From JAICUF01 sp038250675 (GTDB taxonomy: Bacteria > Gemmatimonadota > Gemmatimonadetes > Gemmatimonadales > GWC2-71-9), in contig JBBSCB010000004.1 of the NCBI GenBank assembly GCA_038250675.1, forward strand, positions 1 through 64,000: a stretch of 64,000 nucleotides of DNA, in the 5' to 3' direction. This document shows positions 35,356 through 43,510 of the stretch, one piece after another; the stretch's first letter is position 1, and each line of letters starts with the position of its first letter. The translations under genes were made by a program, and so were the position numbers. Below the pieces are notes generated by a model. That model was not told the origin of the DNA. It ran no database searches and worked only from the letters and a program-made list of their open reading frames with translations.

Positions 35356-36510
35356 TCAGTCGCCGAGTCCCTCGGAGAGATCGGCGATGATGTCCTCGGC
35401 GTCCTCGATACCGCAACTGAGCCGGAGGAAGCCGTCGGGGATGCCGATGCGGGCCCGGCCCTCGGCGCCGATGCCCTTGTGCGACGTCAGCCGGGGCTCG
35501 GAGACCAGGCTCTCGACGCCGGCCAGACTCGGCGCGTGCGCCACCATCCTGAGGCGGCGAAGCAGGCGCTCGGCGGCGGCGCTCCCCCCGCGGAGCTCGA
35601 GGCCCACCATGCCGCCAAAGCCGTCGAGCACCCGCTTGGCCCGGGCGTGATCAGGATGCGTCGGCAGGCCGGGGTAGTGCACCCGTGCGATCGCCTCGTG
35701 CGAGGCGGCCCACCGCGCCACCGCCATGCCGTTGGCGTTGTGCCGCTCCATCCGGACCGCCAGCGTGCGCATGCCGCGATCGACCAGCCATGCGGCGTGG
35801 GGGTCGATGGCCTGGCCCCAGATCCGCATCAGGCGGATCACCTCGTCGATGAGCGGCCCGGTGCCGGCGACCGCACCCGCGATTACGTCGCTGTGCCCGT
35901 TGAGGTACTTGGTCGCGCTGGTGATCACCACGTCCGCGTCGTGCTCGATGGGACGGAAGTTGATCGGGCTGGCAAAGGTCGCGTCTACCAGCATGGCCAG
36001 CCCGAATTCGCGGGCGGTCTGCGCCACCGGCCCCAGGTCCAGTACCCGCATGAGCGGGTTGGTGGGCGTCTCGACGAAGAGGGCGCGCGTCTCCTTGCGT
36101 ACCGACTTTTTCCAGAGGCGGGGTTGCTCGGGATTGACGTAGGTCACCGAGATGCCGAAGCGTCCGAGCTCCTGGTCGAACAGCGCCTGGGTGCCGCCGT
36201 AGATCCACTCGCTCGAGATCAGGTGGTCGCCGGGGCGGAGCACCGCGAGGTGAGCCAGCGCGGTGGCGCCCATGCCGCTGGCCACGAACACCGCGCTTTC
36301 GGCGCCTTCGAGGAGCGCATACTTGCGCGCGAGATCGAGCTGCGTCGGATTGTTGCCGTAGCGGGTGTAGAGCACTTCGTCGTCCGCGCCCACCGGATTG
36401 ACGAACGTCGTGCTCTGCAGAATGGGCGGGGCCACCGGCGACCAGTCGGCCCGCCGGGCGGGCGCACCGTGAATGGCGGTGGTGCTGAGCCCGAAGCGAC
36501 GCCGGTTCAT
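35356..36510 (-). CDS. Cys/Met-metabolism PLP enzyme (cystathionine gamma-synthase/lyase type)
   Basis: This 384-residue fold-type-I PLP enzyme belongs to the trans-sulfuration family. The Schiff-base lysine is Lys201 in SATKYLNGHSD and Asp176 (VDATFASP) contacts the PLP nitrogen. YTRYGNNPTQLDLARKYALLE and ETPTNPLMRVLDL are family blocks. Whether it makes cystathionine, cleaves it, or is an O-acyl-homoserine sulfhydrylase cannot be decided. The start overlaps the STAS gene stop by 4 bases, so it is the last gene of the lepA chain. Confidence 0.9.
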   Translation of the reverse strand: MNRRRFGLSTTAIHGAPARRADWSPVAPPILQSTTFVNPVGADDEVLYTRYGNNPTQLDLARKYALLEGAESAVFVASGMGATALAHLAVLRPGDHLISSEWIYGGTQALFDQELGRFGISVTYVNPEQPRLWKKSVRKETRALFVETPTNPLMRVLDLGPVAQTAREFGLAMLVDATFASPINFRPIEHDADVVITSATKYLNGHSDVIAGAVAGTGPLIDEVIRLMRIWGQAIDPHAAWLVDRGMRTLAVRMERHNANGMAVARWAASHEAIARVHYPGLPTHPDHARAKRVLDGFGGMVGLELRGGSAAAERLLRRLRMVAHAPSLAGVESLVSEPRLTSHKGIGAEGRARIGIPDGFLRLSCGIEDAEDIIADLSEGLGD

Positions 36511-37049
36511 GCGACGAGCAGCGGGCAGAAGGTCAGGCCCGCCACCCGCACGAGCCGGTGCGCGGCGAGGGTGACGAGCGCGGCCGCGCTCCGCTCGAGC
36601 GTCCAGTCCAGGGCATCCGCCACGCCGGCCGCGTCGAGCGGGCCGCAGGTGCCGACGCAGCCGAACGCCTCGCGCGCGTCGGTGTCGGCCGCACCCAGGA
36701 GATCGAGCGCGCTGGTCCCCGCGAACATCGCGGCCACCGCGAGCCGCTGGTGGCTGAGGACGTGGTCGATCGCCTCGATCTGGTCCTCGCTGAGCCCGCC
36801 GAGGATCACGTATCGCTCGGCCCGCGGGATCGACAGGAGGAGGAGCTTGGCCACGATTTCATCGGCGCAGCTCAGGTCCAGCAGCTCGACCTCGGAGAAG
36901 TCGAGGATCGCCGTCATGCAGGCCGATTCGGCCATGGCACGCTCGATCCGGACGCGGACGGCGGCGCCGGTCGGTCGGGTGACGAGGTTGCGGTACGGGG
37001 TGGTGACCGCTTCACGGAGCACGTGGTCCAGCCGGATGGTCTGGATCAT
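36507..37049 (-). CDS. STAS-like domain protein (DUF4325-like)
   Basis: This 180-residue cytoplasmic protein carries a STAS-like fold in about residues 30-110. The segment AILDFSEVELLDLSCADEIVAKLL resembles anti-anti-sigma STAS and DUF4325 proteins, with Ser60 at the site where such proteins are often phosphorylated. The remaining C-terminal part (about 120-180) is unlike known domains to me. ATGA overlap with the preceding STAS/HATPase gene strongly suggests a kinase-like ATPase and substrate pair, as in RsbW/RsbV partner switching. That role is inference. Confidence 0.72.
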   Translation of the reverse strand: MIQTIRLDHVLREAVTTPYRNLVTRPTGAAVRVRIERAMAESACMTAILDFSEVELLDLSCADEIVAKLLLLSIPRAERYVILGGLSEDQIEAIDHVLSHQRLAVAAMFAGTSALDLLGAADTDAREAFGCVGTCGPLDAAGVADALDWTLERSAAALVTLAAHRLVRVAGLTFCPLLVA

Positions 37050-37939
37050 CGCGGGGCCGAGGCGGGCACGATCACCTGCACCTGCGCGCCGGGGAAATAG
37101 GGGAGGTGCTCGGTCATCGGAACGTCCTCCCGGTCCCATGGCGGGACGTTGGCGAGCCGTGCGGTGCCGCTGCGGATGGTGATCTTGCCATTCCAGCGGC
37201 TGAGATAGCGCTTGATCCCCGCCAGCCCCTGCCCGCGACCGGGGTCGCGGAAGCGGCTGACGTTCTGGATCCAGGCGGCTTCCAGCGCGGTGGCGTCGCT
37301 CCAGCGATCGCCGAAGCGCTTGGCCTGGGTCGGCTCGAGCGAGCGGCGGAACCCGATGCCGGAGTCGCTGACCGCGATGACCACGACGCGGGTGCCGATC
37401 CGGCGGCGCCAGTCGTAGGCCTGGACCGCCACCCACCCGCCGGTACCCGCATGCTCCACAATATTCTGACATGCCTCCGAGAGCGCCATGGCGAATCCCA
37501 TCGTCGCCTTGGCCTCGAGCCCCAGCTCACCCAGAATGCGCGAGGCACCCTCCTGAATCACGCCGACCACCTGGTGCACGTCGTCGCTGCCGCGCACCGG
37601 CGTCACCTCCAGGAGCGTGTCGGTGGTGCCCGACGCGGCTCGCGGCACCTTGCCATGCAGCTCGAAGAGCTCACTGGCATGGCGAAGGAAGCCGGCCCGC
37701 GCCCAGTATCGGCGCACGTCGTCCGACGTCGGCACATACAGGATCGGCCGTTCACCGCCGGCCTCGGCCACCGCCTGGGCGGCGGTCAGCATGGCCACGA
37801 AGGCGTAGGGCGAGGCCCACTGCGCCGGCCGGGCATCGAACAGCAGGCGGTGTTCCGGCGGCCAGGCGCCGCACGCGGCGGCGAACTGGTCCATCGCGCG
37901 GTCGTCGAAGCTGGTCGGAATCTCGACGATACGGGTCAC
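37046..37939 (-). CDS. STAS-like/HATPase fusion protein (anti-sigma-kinase-like)
   Basis: This 297-residue protein joins an N-terminal STAS-like region (about 1-100) to a GHKL ATPase domain (about 125-292). ATP-binding motifs are visible: N-box SEACQNIVEH (154-163), G1 SDSGIGF (191-197) and G2 GRGQGLAGI (234-242). There is no histidine-kinase dimerisation helix, so it resembles RsbW/SpoIIAB-type ATPases or MutL-like GHKL proteins, not a sensor kinase. It overlaps pfkB upstream (GTGA) and the STAS gene downstream (ATGA). No sigma factor is in the window, so the target is unknown. Confidence 0.78.
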   Translation of the reverse strand: MTRIVEIPTSFDDRAMDQFAAACGAWPPEHRLLFDARPAQWASPYAFVAMLTAAQAVAEAGGERPILYVPTSDDVRRYWARAGFLRHASELFELHGKVPRAASGTTDTLLEVTPVRGSDDVHQVVGVIQEGASRILGELGLEAKATMGFAMALSEACQNIVEHAGTGGWVAVQAYDWRRRIGTRVVVIAVSDSGIGFRRSLEPTQAKRFGDRWSDATALEAAWIQNVSRFRDPGRGQGLAGIKRYLSRWNGKITIRSGTARLANVPPWDREDVPMTEHLPYFPGAQVQVIVPASAPR

Positions 37940-38901
37940 GGCATCACCAGCTCGCCGCGGAGGTGTCGTGCCAGGCCGCTGGCGCCGCGAAAGCCGACGT
38001 TTCGGGTGGCGAGCCGGGTGGCGTCCTCCAGCGCGGGCTCAACCGGCTCCCCGGCCAGGAGGCGGGCAAAGAGCGCCGCGCCGAACACGTCGCCGCAGCC
38101 GGTGGGGTCCAGCGGGTCGGTCGCGGGCGCGGGAATCCGCGCGGTCCGGATCGAGGCATGTTCGCCGCGCCGGCGGACCGGGGGTCCGTCATGACGTTCC
38201 CATCCGTCGAACCCGGGCGCCGCGACGTAGGCGGCGCCCCGCGGACCGAGCGTGACCACCATGAGCTTGACGCCGGCGCCCAGCGCATCGGCGGCGAGCG
38301 CCAGCGGATCGTCGCTGAGCTGCCGCATCTCGTCCTCGTTGAGCTGCACCACGTCGAAGCAGCCGAACCACGAGGGCGCGTCCGGCAGCGGGCGCAGGAC
38401 CCGTACGCCGTCGTGCTGCATGCCGAGAAAGAGACTGTGGAGATCGGCGTAGAGCGGGCCGGCAAAGCCCTGCCGCAGCGCCTGCGCCGTACCCAGGCAC
38501 ATCTCATAGCCGGAGATGAAATTGACGTAGACGGCGTCCAGGTCGCGGACCATCGGGCCGAGTTCGGTCCAGGTCCACCCCGGCACGCCGCCGGCCATCC
38601 GCTCGCAGCGCCGCTCGCTCGACTCGTAGTGGAGCACGACGCGGTTGTTGGGGACCGCGACTTCGACGCAGCGGGCCGCCGCCGCCATGCGGGGGAGCGT
38701 GCGCAGGAAATCCGCCGCGCGCGCGCTCATGTCCCGGCCCACCTTGATGAGCGGCACGAACTCCCAGTCCTCCGGGAGCGCCGCATCGAGCCCGGCCAGC
38801 GCGTATGCGATGCCGCCCCACTCCTCGACCGGCGGCGCCAGCGGGTCCCGCCCGTGGATGACGTCCCACACAAGCGAGCCGACGATGCCGACCCTAGGCA
38901 T
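37936..38901 (-). CDS. PfkB-family carbohydrate/nucleoside kinase
   Basis: This 321-residue ribokinase-fold enzyme phosphorylates a sugar or nucleoside hydroxyl using ATP. The PfkB signature DPTGCGDVFGAAL begins at 265, with catalytic Asp271. The N-terminal glycine pair (GGIAYALAGL) is present, though the first signature is weakly conserved. The substrate is unknown. It overlaps the ROK kinase gene by 8 bases and the STAS/HATPase gene by 4, so two sugar-type kinases lie in one operon. Confidence 0.88.
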   Translation of the reverse strand: MPRVGIVGSLVWDVIHGRDPLAPPVEEWGGIAYALAGLDAALPEDWEFVPLIKVGRDMSARAADFLRTLPRMAAAARCVEVAVPNNRVVLHYESSERRCERMAGGVPGWTWTELGPMVRDLDAVYVNFISGYEMCLGTAQALRQGFAGPLYADLHSLFLGMQHDGVRVLRPLPDAPSWFGCFDVVQLNEDEMRQLSDDPLALAADALGAGVKLMVVTLGPRGAAYVAAPGFDGWERHDGPPVRRRGEHASIRTARIPAPATDPLDPTGCGDVFGAALFARLLAGEPVEPALEDATRLATRNVGFRGASGLARHLRGELVMP

Positions 38902-39865
38902 GCGCGCTCCGGGTCAGGAATGCGCGTGCGGCGCCGTAGACGCCGGGGGACTCGAGTTCCCCGGGGACGATGCGGCAGGCCGCCACGGCGGGTTTGAACG
39001 CGCGACGCGCGACCTCGCGCCGGAGCGGCACGAACAGCAGGTCGCCGGCGCGGGTCACGCCACCGCACACCACGACCACTTCGGGGTTGAAGATGTTCAC
39101 CAGGTTGGCGACGCAGGATCCGAGGAAGCGCGCGGTATCACCCACCACTTCGCGGGCCAGCTCATCGCCGTCGCGGGCGGCCTCGAACACCGTCTGCGCC
39201 GTGATCCCCGACGGGTCGCCGCCGGCCAGCTCGAGCAGCCGGGTTTCGGCGCCGGCCTCCATCGCTTCCACCGCGCGCGCGGCGATCGCGGGGCCCGACG
39301 CGTACGCCTCGATGCAGCCGTAGTTGCCGCACTTGCAGCGCCGGCCGTTGGCATCGATGGACGCATGGCCGATTTCGCCGGCACAGTCCGACGCGCCGTG
39401 ATAGAGGCGGCCATCCATGATCACGCCGCCCCCGATGCCGGTGCCGATGGTGATGCCCAGAGCGTGGCGGGCACCGCGCGCCGCCCCCATCCAGGCCTCG
39501 CCCAGCACGGCGCAGTTTGCGTCGTTGTCGAGCACCGTGCTCAGTCCCAGGCCGTCCGCGATGCGGTCGCGCAGCGGAAAATCGACCCAGCCAAGATTGG
39601 GTGTGAGGAGCACCAGTCCGCGGGCGGTGTCCAGCGGCCCCGGCGCGCCCACACCCACGCCCAGGCAGTCGGCGTCCGGATGGGCCGCGGCGGTCTCCGC
39701 CATGACGCGCCGGGCCAGCGCGAGGATCCGGTCCACGACGTCGTCGGCGCCCCCTTGGGCCAGCGTGGGCTCATTCCGCAGCACGGCGATGCGACTGCCG
39801 TCGGCCGCGACGCTGCCGATGGAGAAGCTGGTGCCGCCGATGTCGATGCCGAGGACGTAGCGCAT
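38894..39865 (-). CDS. ROK-family glucokinase-like sugar kinase
   Basis: This 323-residue protein is a ROK-family kinase, probably a glucokinase or fructokinase, feeding hexose into glycolysis. It has the ATP motif DIGGT (8-12), catalytic Asp115 in LDNDANC, the phosphate loop GTGIGGG, and the zinc site His167 with CKCGNYGCIE (Cys177, Cys179, Cys184). There is no N-terminal DNA-binding domain, so it is an enzyme and not a NagC-type repressor. Its ATG shares a base with the lepA stop (TGATG), indicating tight coupling. Confidence 0.93.
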   Translation of the reverse strand: MRYVLGIDIGGTSFSIGSVAADGSRIAVLRNEPTLAQGGADDVVDRILALARRVMAETAAAHPDADCLGVGVGAPGPLDTARGLVLLTPNLGWVDFPLRDRIADGLGLSTVLDNDANCAVLGEAWMGAARGARHALGITIGTGIGGGVIMDGRLYHGASDCAGEIGHASIDANGRRCKCGNYGCIEAYASGPAIAARAVEAMEAGAETRLLELAGGDPSGITAQTVFEAARDGDELAREVVGDTARFLGSCVANLVNIFNPEVVVVCGGVTRAGDLLFVPLRREVARRAFKPAVAACRIVPGELESPGVYGAARAFLTRSAHA

Positions 39866-41667
39866 CAATCGTCGACCTGCAGGACGGCGAGGAAGGCCTC
39901 CTGCGGGATCTCTACTGCGCCGATCTGCTTCATCCGCTTCTTGCCCTCCTTCTGCTTCTCGAGGAGCTTGCGCTTGCGGGTGATGTCGCCGCCGTAGCAC
40001 TTGGCCAGCACGTCCTTGCGGAAGGCGCTGATCGTTTCGCGGGCGATGATTTTCTGGCCCACCGCCGCCTGGATCGCCACCGCGTAGAGCTGACGGGGAA
40101 TCAGCTCCTTGAGCTTTTCGGCCACCTTGCGGCCCCACTCGTACGCCTTGTCCCGGTGGATGATGACGCCGAAGGCGTCCACCTGATCGCCGTTGATCAG
40201 CATGTCCAGCTTGACCAGGTCGCCCGCGCGGAAGCCGATGATCTCGTAGTCGAGTGAGGCGTAGCCGCGGCTGATCGACTTGAGCCGGTCGTAGAAGTCG
40301 AGCACGATCTCGCCCAGCGGAAACTCGAAGTCGAACTCCACGCGGGTCGTGTCGATGTAGTGCATGCCGTTGTACACGCCCCGGCGCTCCTGGCCCAGCT
40401 TCATGATGCCGCCGATGTATTCCGAGGGCGCCATGATCCGGGCCTTGACGAACGGCTCCTCGATCCGCTCGATCTCGGCGGGATCGGGCAGCGCGGTCGG
40501 GTTCTCGAGCAGGATCATCGTGCCGTCGGTCCGGTAGACGTGGTACTCGACCGTCGGCACCGTCGTAATCAGGTCGAGGTTGAACTCGCGCTCGAGCCGC
40601 TCCTGGACGATCTCGAGGTGCAGCAGCCCCAGAAAGCCGCACCGGAAGCCGAACCCGAGGGCGGTGGACGATTCGGGCTCGTAGGCCAGGCTGGCGTCGT
40701 TGAGTCGCAGCTTCTCCAGGGCGTCGCGCAGCCCCTCGTACTGATCGGAATCGGTGGGATACACGCCGGCAAACACCATGGACTTCACATCGCGGTATCC
40801 GGGAAGCAGCTCGGTGACGCGGTCGGTGGCGTCCATGATCGTGTCGCCCACCCGGGCATCGCGTACCTCGCGGAGACTGGCTACGACGTAGCCCACTTCG
40901 CCCGCTTCGAGCGCCGGCACCGGCCGCTGTCCCAGCTGGAGGTAGCCCACCTCATCCACGTGATATACGTCGGCCGGGTGCGCGCCGAAGGCGATCTCCA
41001 TCCCCCGGCTCAGCCGTCCGTCCACCACCCGGATGCTGGGGATGGCCCCGCGGTACCGGTCGTAGTATGAGTCGAAGATCAGTGCGCGGAGCGGCGCGTC
41101 GGCCCGGCCCCGCGGCGGTGGAATCCGGGCGACGATCGCCTCGAGCAGCTCCGGCACGCCGGTGCCCTCCTTGGCGGACACCGACAGGATCTCGTCGCGC
41201 GTGGCTCCGATGAGGTCCATGATTTCCCTGGCGCGCCGCTCCGGCTCCGCGCCGGGCAGGTCGATCTTGTTCAGCACCGGGATGATGTCGAGCCCGGCGT
41301 CCATGGCCAGGAACAGATTGCTCAACGTCTGGGCCTGGATCCCCTGGGACGCATCTACGACCAGGATCGCGCCTTCGCACGCCGCGAGCGACCGCGACAC
41401 TTCGTAGGTGAAGTCCACGTGCCCCGGGGTGTCGATCAGGTTGAACTCGTATTCGCCGCCGTCCCGCGCGGCGTAGGTCATCCGGACGGCATTGAGCTTG
41501 ATCGTAATGCCGCGCTCCCGCTCCAGGTCCATCGTGTCGAGGAGCTGCTCCCGCATCTGCCGCTTCTCGACCGCGCCGGTGGCCTCGATCAGCCGATCGG
41601 CCAGCGTGGACTTGCCGTGGTCGATGTGCGCGACGATGCAGAAATTGCGGATGCGGGACTGGGACAT
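39865..41667 (-). CDS. lepA: Elongation factor 4 (LepA)
   Basis: LepA is a ribosome-bound translational GTPase thought to aid initiation or back-translocation. The 600-residue protein shows G1 AHIDHGKST, the DTPGH block, G4 NKIDLPGAEP and the LepA-specific C-terminal domain (ETISAFRKDVLAKCYGGD, then the KRKLLEKQKEGKKRMK tail). The ATG at 41667 has no ribosome-binding site but TATATT ends 7 bases upstream. It heads a chain of six genes with overlapping stops and starts running down to 35356. Confidence 0.97.
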   Translation of the reverse strand: MSQSRIRNFCIVAHIDHGKSTLADRLIEATGAVEKRQMREQLLDTMDLERERGITIKLNAVRMTYAARDGGEYEFNLIDTPGHVDFTYEVSRSLAACEGAILVVDASQGIQAQTLSNLFLAMDAGLDIIPVLNKIDLPGAEPERRAREIMDLIGATRDEILSVSAKEGTGVPELLEAIVARIPPPRGRADAPLRALIFDSYYDRYRGAIPSIRVVDGRLSRGMEIAFGAHPADVYHVDEVGYLQLGQRPVPALEAGEVGYVVASLREVRDARVGDTIMDATDRVTELLPGYRDVKSMVFAGVYPTDSDQYEGLRDALEKLRLNDASLAYEPESSTALGFGFRCGFLGLLHLEIVQERLEREFNLDLITTVPTVEYHVYRTDGTMILLENPTALPDPAEIERIEEPFVKARIMAPSEYIGGIMKLGQERRGVYNGMHYIDTTRVEFDFEFPLGEIVLDFYDRLKSISRGYASLDYEIIGFRAGDLVKLDMLINGDQVDAFGVIIHRDKAYEWGRKVAEKLKELIPRQLYAVAIQAAVGQKIIARETISAFRKDVLAKCYGGDITRKRKLLEKQKEGKKRMKQIGAVEIPQEAFLAVLQVDD

Positions 41668-41674
41668 GGCGGGG

Positions 41675-41680
41675 AATATA
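41675..41680 (-). promoter_or_regulatory. -10-like TATATT for the lepA operon
   Basis: TATATT on the minus strand is 7 bases from the lepA ATG with no Shine-Dalgarno between; no clear -35. Confidence 0.55.
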
Positions 41681-41745
41681 AGGGCGCGACGGCAGATCGG
41701 CGGAACGGCGGAATCGACCCGGCCCCACTATTCTTGGCGCCAGCC

Positions 41746-42639
41746 ATGAGCCCCGCTTCGAGTGCTTCAGCCCGCCGGCCGGCCCAGATCGCGGGGATGC
41801 TCCTTGTCGTCGTGATCTGGGGCTGCAACTTCAGCGTGTCCAAGTGGGCGCTCCGTCAGTTTCCTCCGCTGGGCTTCACCGCGCTGCGATTCGTCGGCGC
41901 GTCGGTGCTGCTGCTCGCGGCGCTATGGTGGCGGGAGGGCCGGCTGCTGCCGCCGGCCGGCGGGATGCTGCGGCTCACGGCACTCGGTGTGGTGGGCAAC
42001 TCGATCTATCAGGTCTGCTTCATCGTGGGGTTGTCCCTCACGACCGCGTCCAACAGCGCGCTGGTGCTGGCCAGCATGCCGGCGCTGGTCGCCGGACTGG
42101 GCGCCGCGCTCGGCATCGAGCGGCTGACGCGCGATGGCGTGCGCGGACTCGCGCTGGCCTCCGTGGGGGTCGTCCTGGTGGTGGCGGCCCGGGGTGTGTC
42201 GCTGCAGCCGGGGAACTACGGCGGCGACGCGCTGACCCTCGCGGCGGTCGTCTGCTGGGCCGCGTTCACGCTGGGGGTCCGGCGGCTCGATCTTGCAATG
42301 TCGCCGCTGGCCATCACCACGTGGACCATGGTGCTCGGAACGCCCCTGCTGCTCGCGGCCGGGCTGCCGTCGCTGCTGGGGATGCAGTGGAGTGCGATCT
42401 CCACGCTGGGCTGGGCGGGACTGGCCTATTCGTCAGTGATGTCGCTCGTGGTGGCCTATCTGCTGTGGAACGCCAGCGTCCGCGCGATTGGCAGCAACCG
42501 CACCGCAGTTTATGCCTGCATCACGCCGCTGGTGGCGATGGCCTCGGCGATGGCCATCCTGGGCGAGCGGCCGAGTCCGATCCAGCTGGCCGGCGCCGCC
42601 GCGATTATCGTCGGCGTCATCCTCAGCCAGAGGCGCTGA
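41746..42639 (+). CDS. EamA/DMT-family transporter
   Basis: This 297-residue inner-membrane protein has ten predicted helices in two EamA repeats (first VIWGCNFSVSKWALRQFPPL, second ending PSPIQLAGAAAIIVGVIL). It exports or imports an unknown small metabolite. The ATG at 41746 is chosen from homology. A TATTCT hexamer 11 bases upstream may be the -10. The last 17 bases overlap the 3-prime end of the convergent AhpD-like gene. Confidence 0.88.
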   Translation: MSPASSASARRPAQIAGMLLVVVIWGCNFSVSKWALRQFPPLGFTALRFVGASVLLLAALWWREGRLLPPAGGMLRLTALGVVGNSIYQVCFIVGLSLTTASNSALVLASMPALVAGLGAALGIERLTRDGVRGLALASVGVVLVVAARGVSLQPGNYGGDALTLAAVVCWAAFTLGVRRLDLAMSPLAITTWTMVLGTPLLLAAGLPSLLGMQWSAISTLGWAGLAYSSVMSLVVAYLLWNASVRAIGSNRTAVYACITPLVAMASAMAILGERPSPIQLAGAAAIIVGVILSQRR

Positions 42640-42970
42640 GCTCCTCCAGACGGGCCATGGCCCGGCGAAGATGAGGAATCACGATGCTCCCGCCGACCAC
42701 GAGCCCCACCGCGAAAATCTCCTGGAACTCGTCGGCGCTGACCCCTGCGTCGTGGCAGCGCAGCACGTGGTAGGTGATGCAGTCGTCGCATCGCAGGACC
42801 ATCGAGGCCACCAGCCCCAGCATTTCCTTCGTTTTCGCGCCCAGCGCGCCGGGCTCGTAGGCGCGGTTGTCCAGGGCGAAGAAGCGATTGATGGTCAGAT
42901 TGCCCGCGCCGAGAATGGCGTCGTTCATCCGGGCGCGGTAGGCGTTGAAGTCGGCGATGGAGTCGGTCAT
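42623..42970 (-). CDS. Carboxymuconolactone decarboxylase/AhpD-family protein
   Basis: This 115-residue helical protein belongs to the CMD/AhpD family. The redox motif CDDCITYH (CxxCxxxH) is that of AhpD-type alkylhydroperoxidase proteins, so a thiol-dependent antioxidant role is more likely than decarboxylation. The N-terminus (DFNAYRARMNDAI) is typical of a stand-alone subfamily of about 115 residues. It is convergent with the EamA gene, sharing 17 bases. Confidence 0.88.
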   Translation of the reverse strand: MTDSIADFNAYRARMNDAILGAGNLTINRFFALDNRAYEPGALGAKTKEMLGLVASMVLRCDDCITYHVLRCHDAGVSADEFQEIFAVGLVVGGSIVIPHLRRAMARLEELSASG

Positions 42971-43000
42971 GCCCGAAATATATCCGGGCCCGCCAGGACG

Positions 43001-43288
43001 TCAGGGCTTCCGGCGGCGCAGTTCCGGCTCGCCGGTGCTCCTGGGCGGCGGCGCCGGACGCTCGGCCGGCTGGCCACGGGGCTGCTCGTGCGACTGACCC
43101 CGGTCGTCCACCCTGGGCGGGGCCTCGCGGGGGGGATCCGCGCGCCGCGGGTCGTTGGACCGGGGCTGGGGCTGCTGCTGGGTGGGCTGGGACCGGGGGG
43201 TCTGCGCGGACGCCGTCGCGGCGAACGGACCCGCCGCGGTAGCGGCGAGGACGAGCGCGATGCCAAGGGCCGTTGCGCGAGACTGCAT
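43001..43288 (-). CDS. Small secreted Pro/Gln/Arg-rich protein
   Basis: This 95-residue product has a good signal peptide (ATALGIALVLAATAAGPFAA, ending ASAQ) and a mature part of about 66 residues made mostly of Pro, Gln, Arg, Glu and Asp, surely disordered and basic. A strong GGAGG site precedes the ATG at 43288, which supports a real gene. It resembles no family I know. It might be a periplasmic spacer or wall-associated protein; that is a guess. Confidence 0.65.
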   Translation of the reverse strand: MQSRATALGIALVLAATAAGPFAATASAQTPRSQPTQQQPQPRSNDPRRADPPREAPPRVDDRGQSHEQPRGQPAERPAPPPRSTGEPELRRRKP

Positions 43289-43471
43289 GAAACCTCCGGG
43301 TGGAGCGAAACGTCTGGGCCACGAGTGCCGAGCATGGTGTGTGCCACTTCGGCCCCAAACGGCAAAATCGCCGCGGACAATGCGTTACGGTCGACGCTCC
43401 GGGGCCGGCATCGCATACGTGTCACTCGAGGGTGACGCCGCCGCGGGCGCCCTGCGACTGACCGTCTCGCG

Positions 43472-43501
43472 TTGACTTCCGCCGTCTCGTCCGCCTACGT
43501 T
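43472..43501 (+). promoter_or_regulatory. Promoter of the DUF58-BatA-mfd operon
   Basis: TTGACT (43472-43477) and TACGTT (43496-43501) are spaced by 18 bases. The -10 ends 9 bases before the ATG at 43511 and no ribosome-binding site follows, so the leader would be very short or absent. Confidence 0.6.
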
Positions 43502-43510
43502 GCCCCCGGC

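Noticed and set aside
38894..40642. ROK kinase reading as a 582-residue fusion with extra N-terminal sequence
   Set aside because: The extra part is the lepA gene read in another frame; ROK homology begins exactly at the ATG at 39865 that overlaps the lepA stop.
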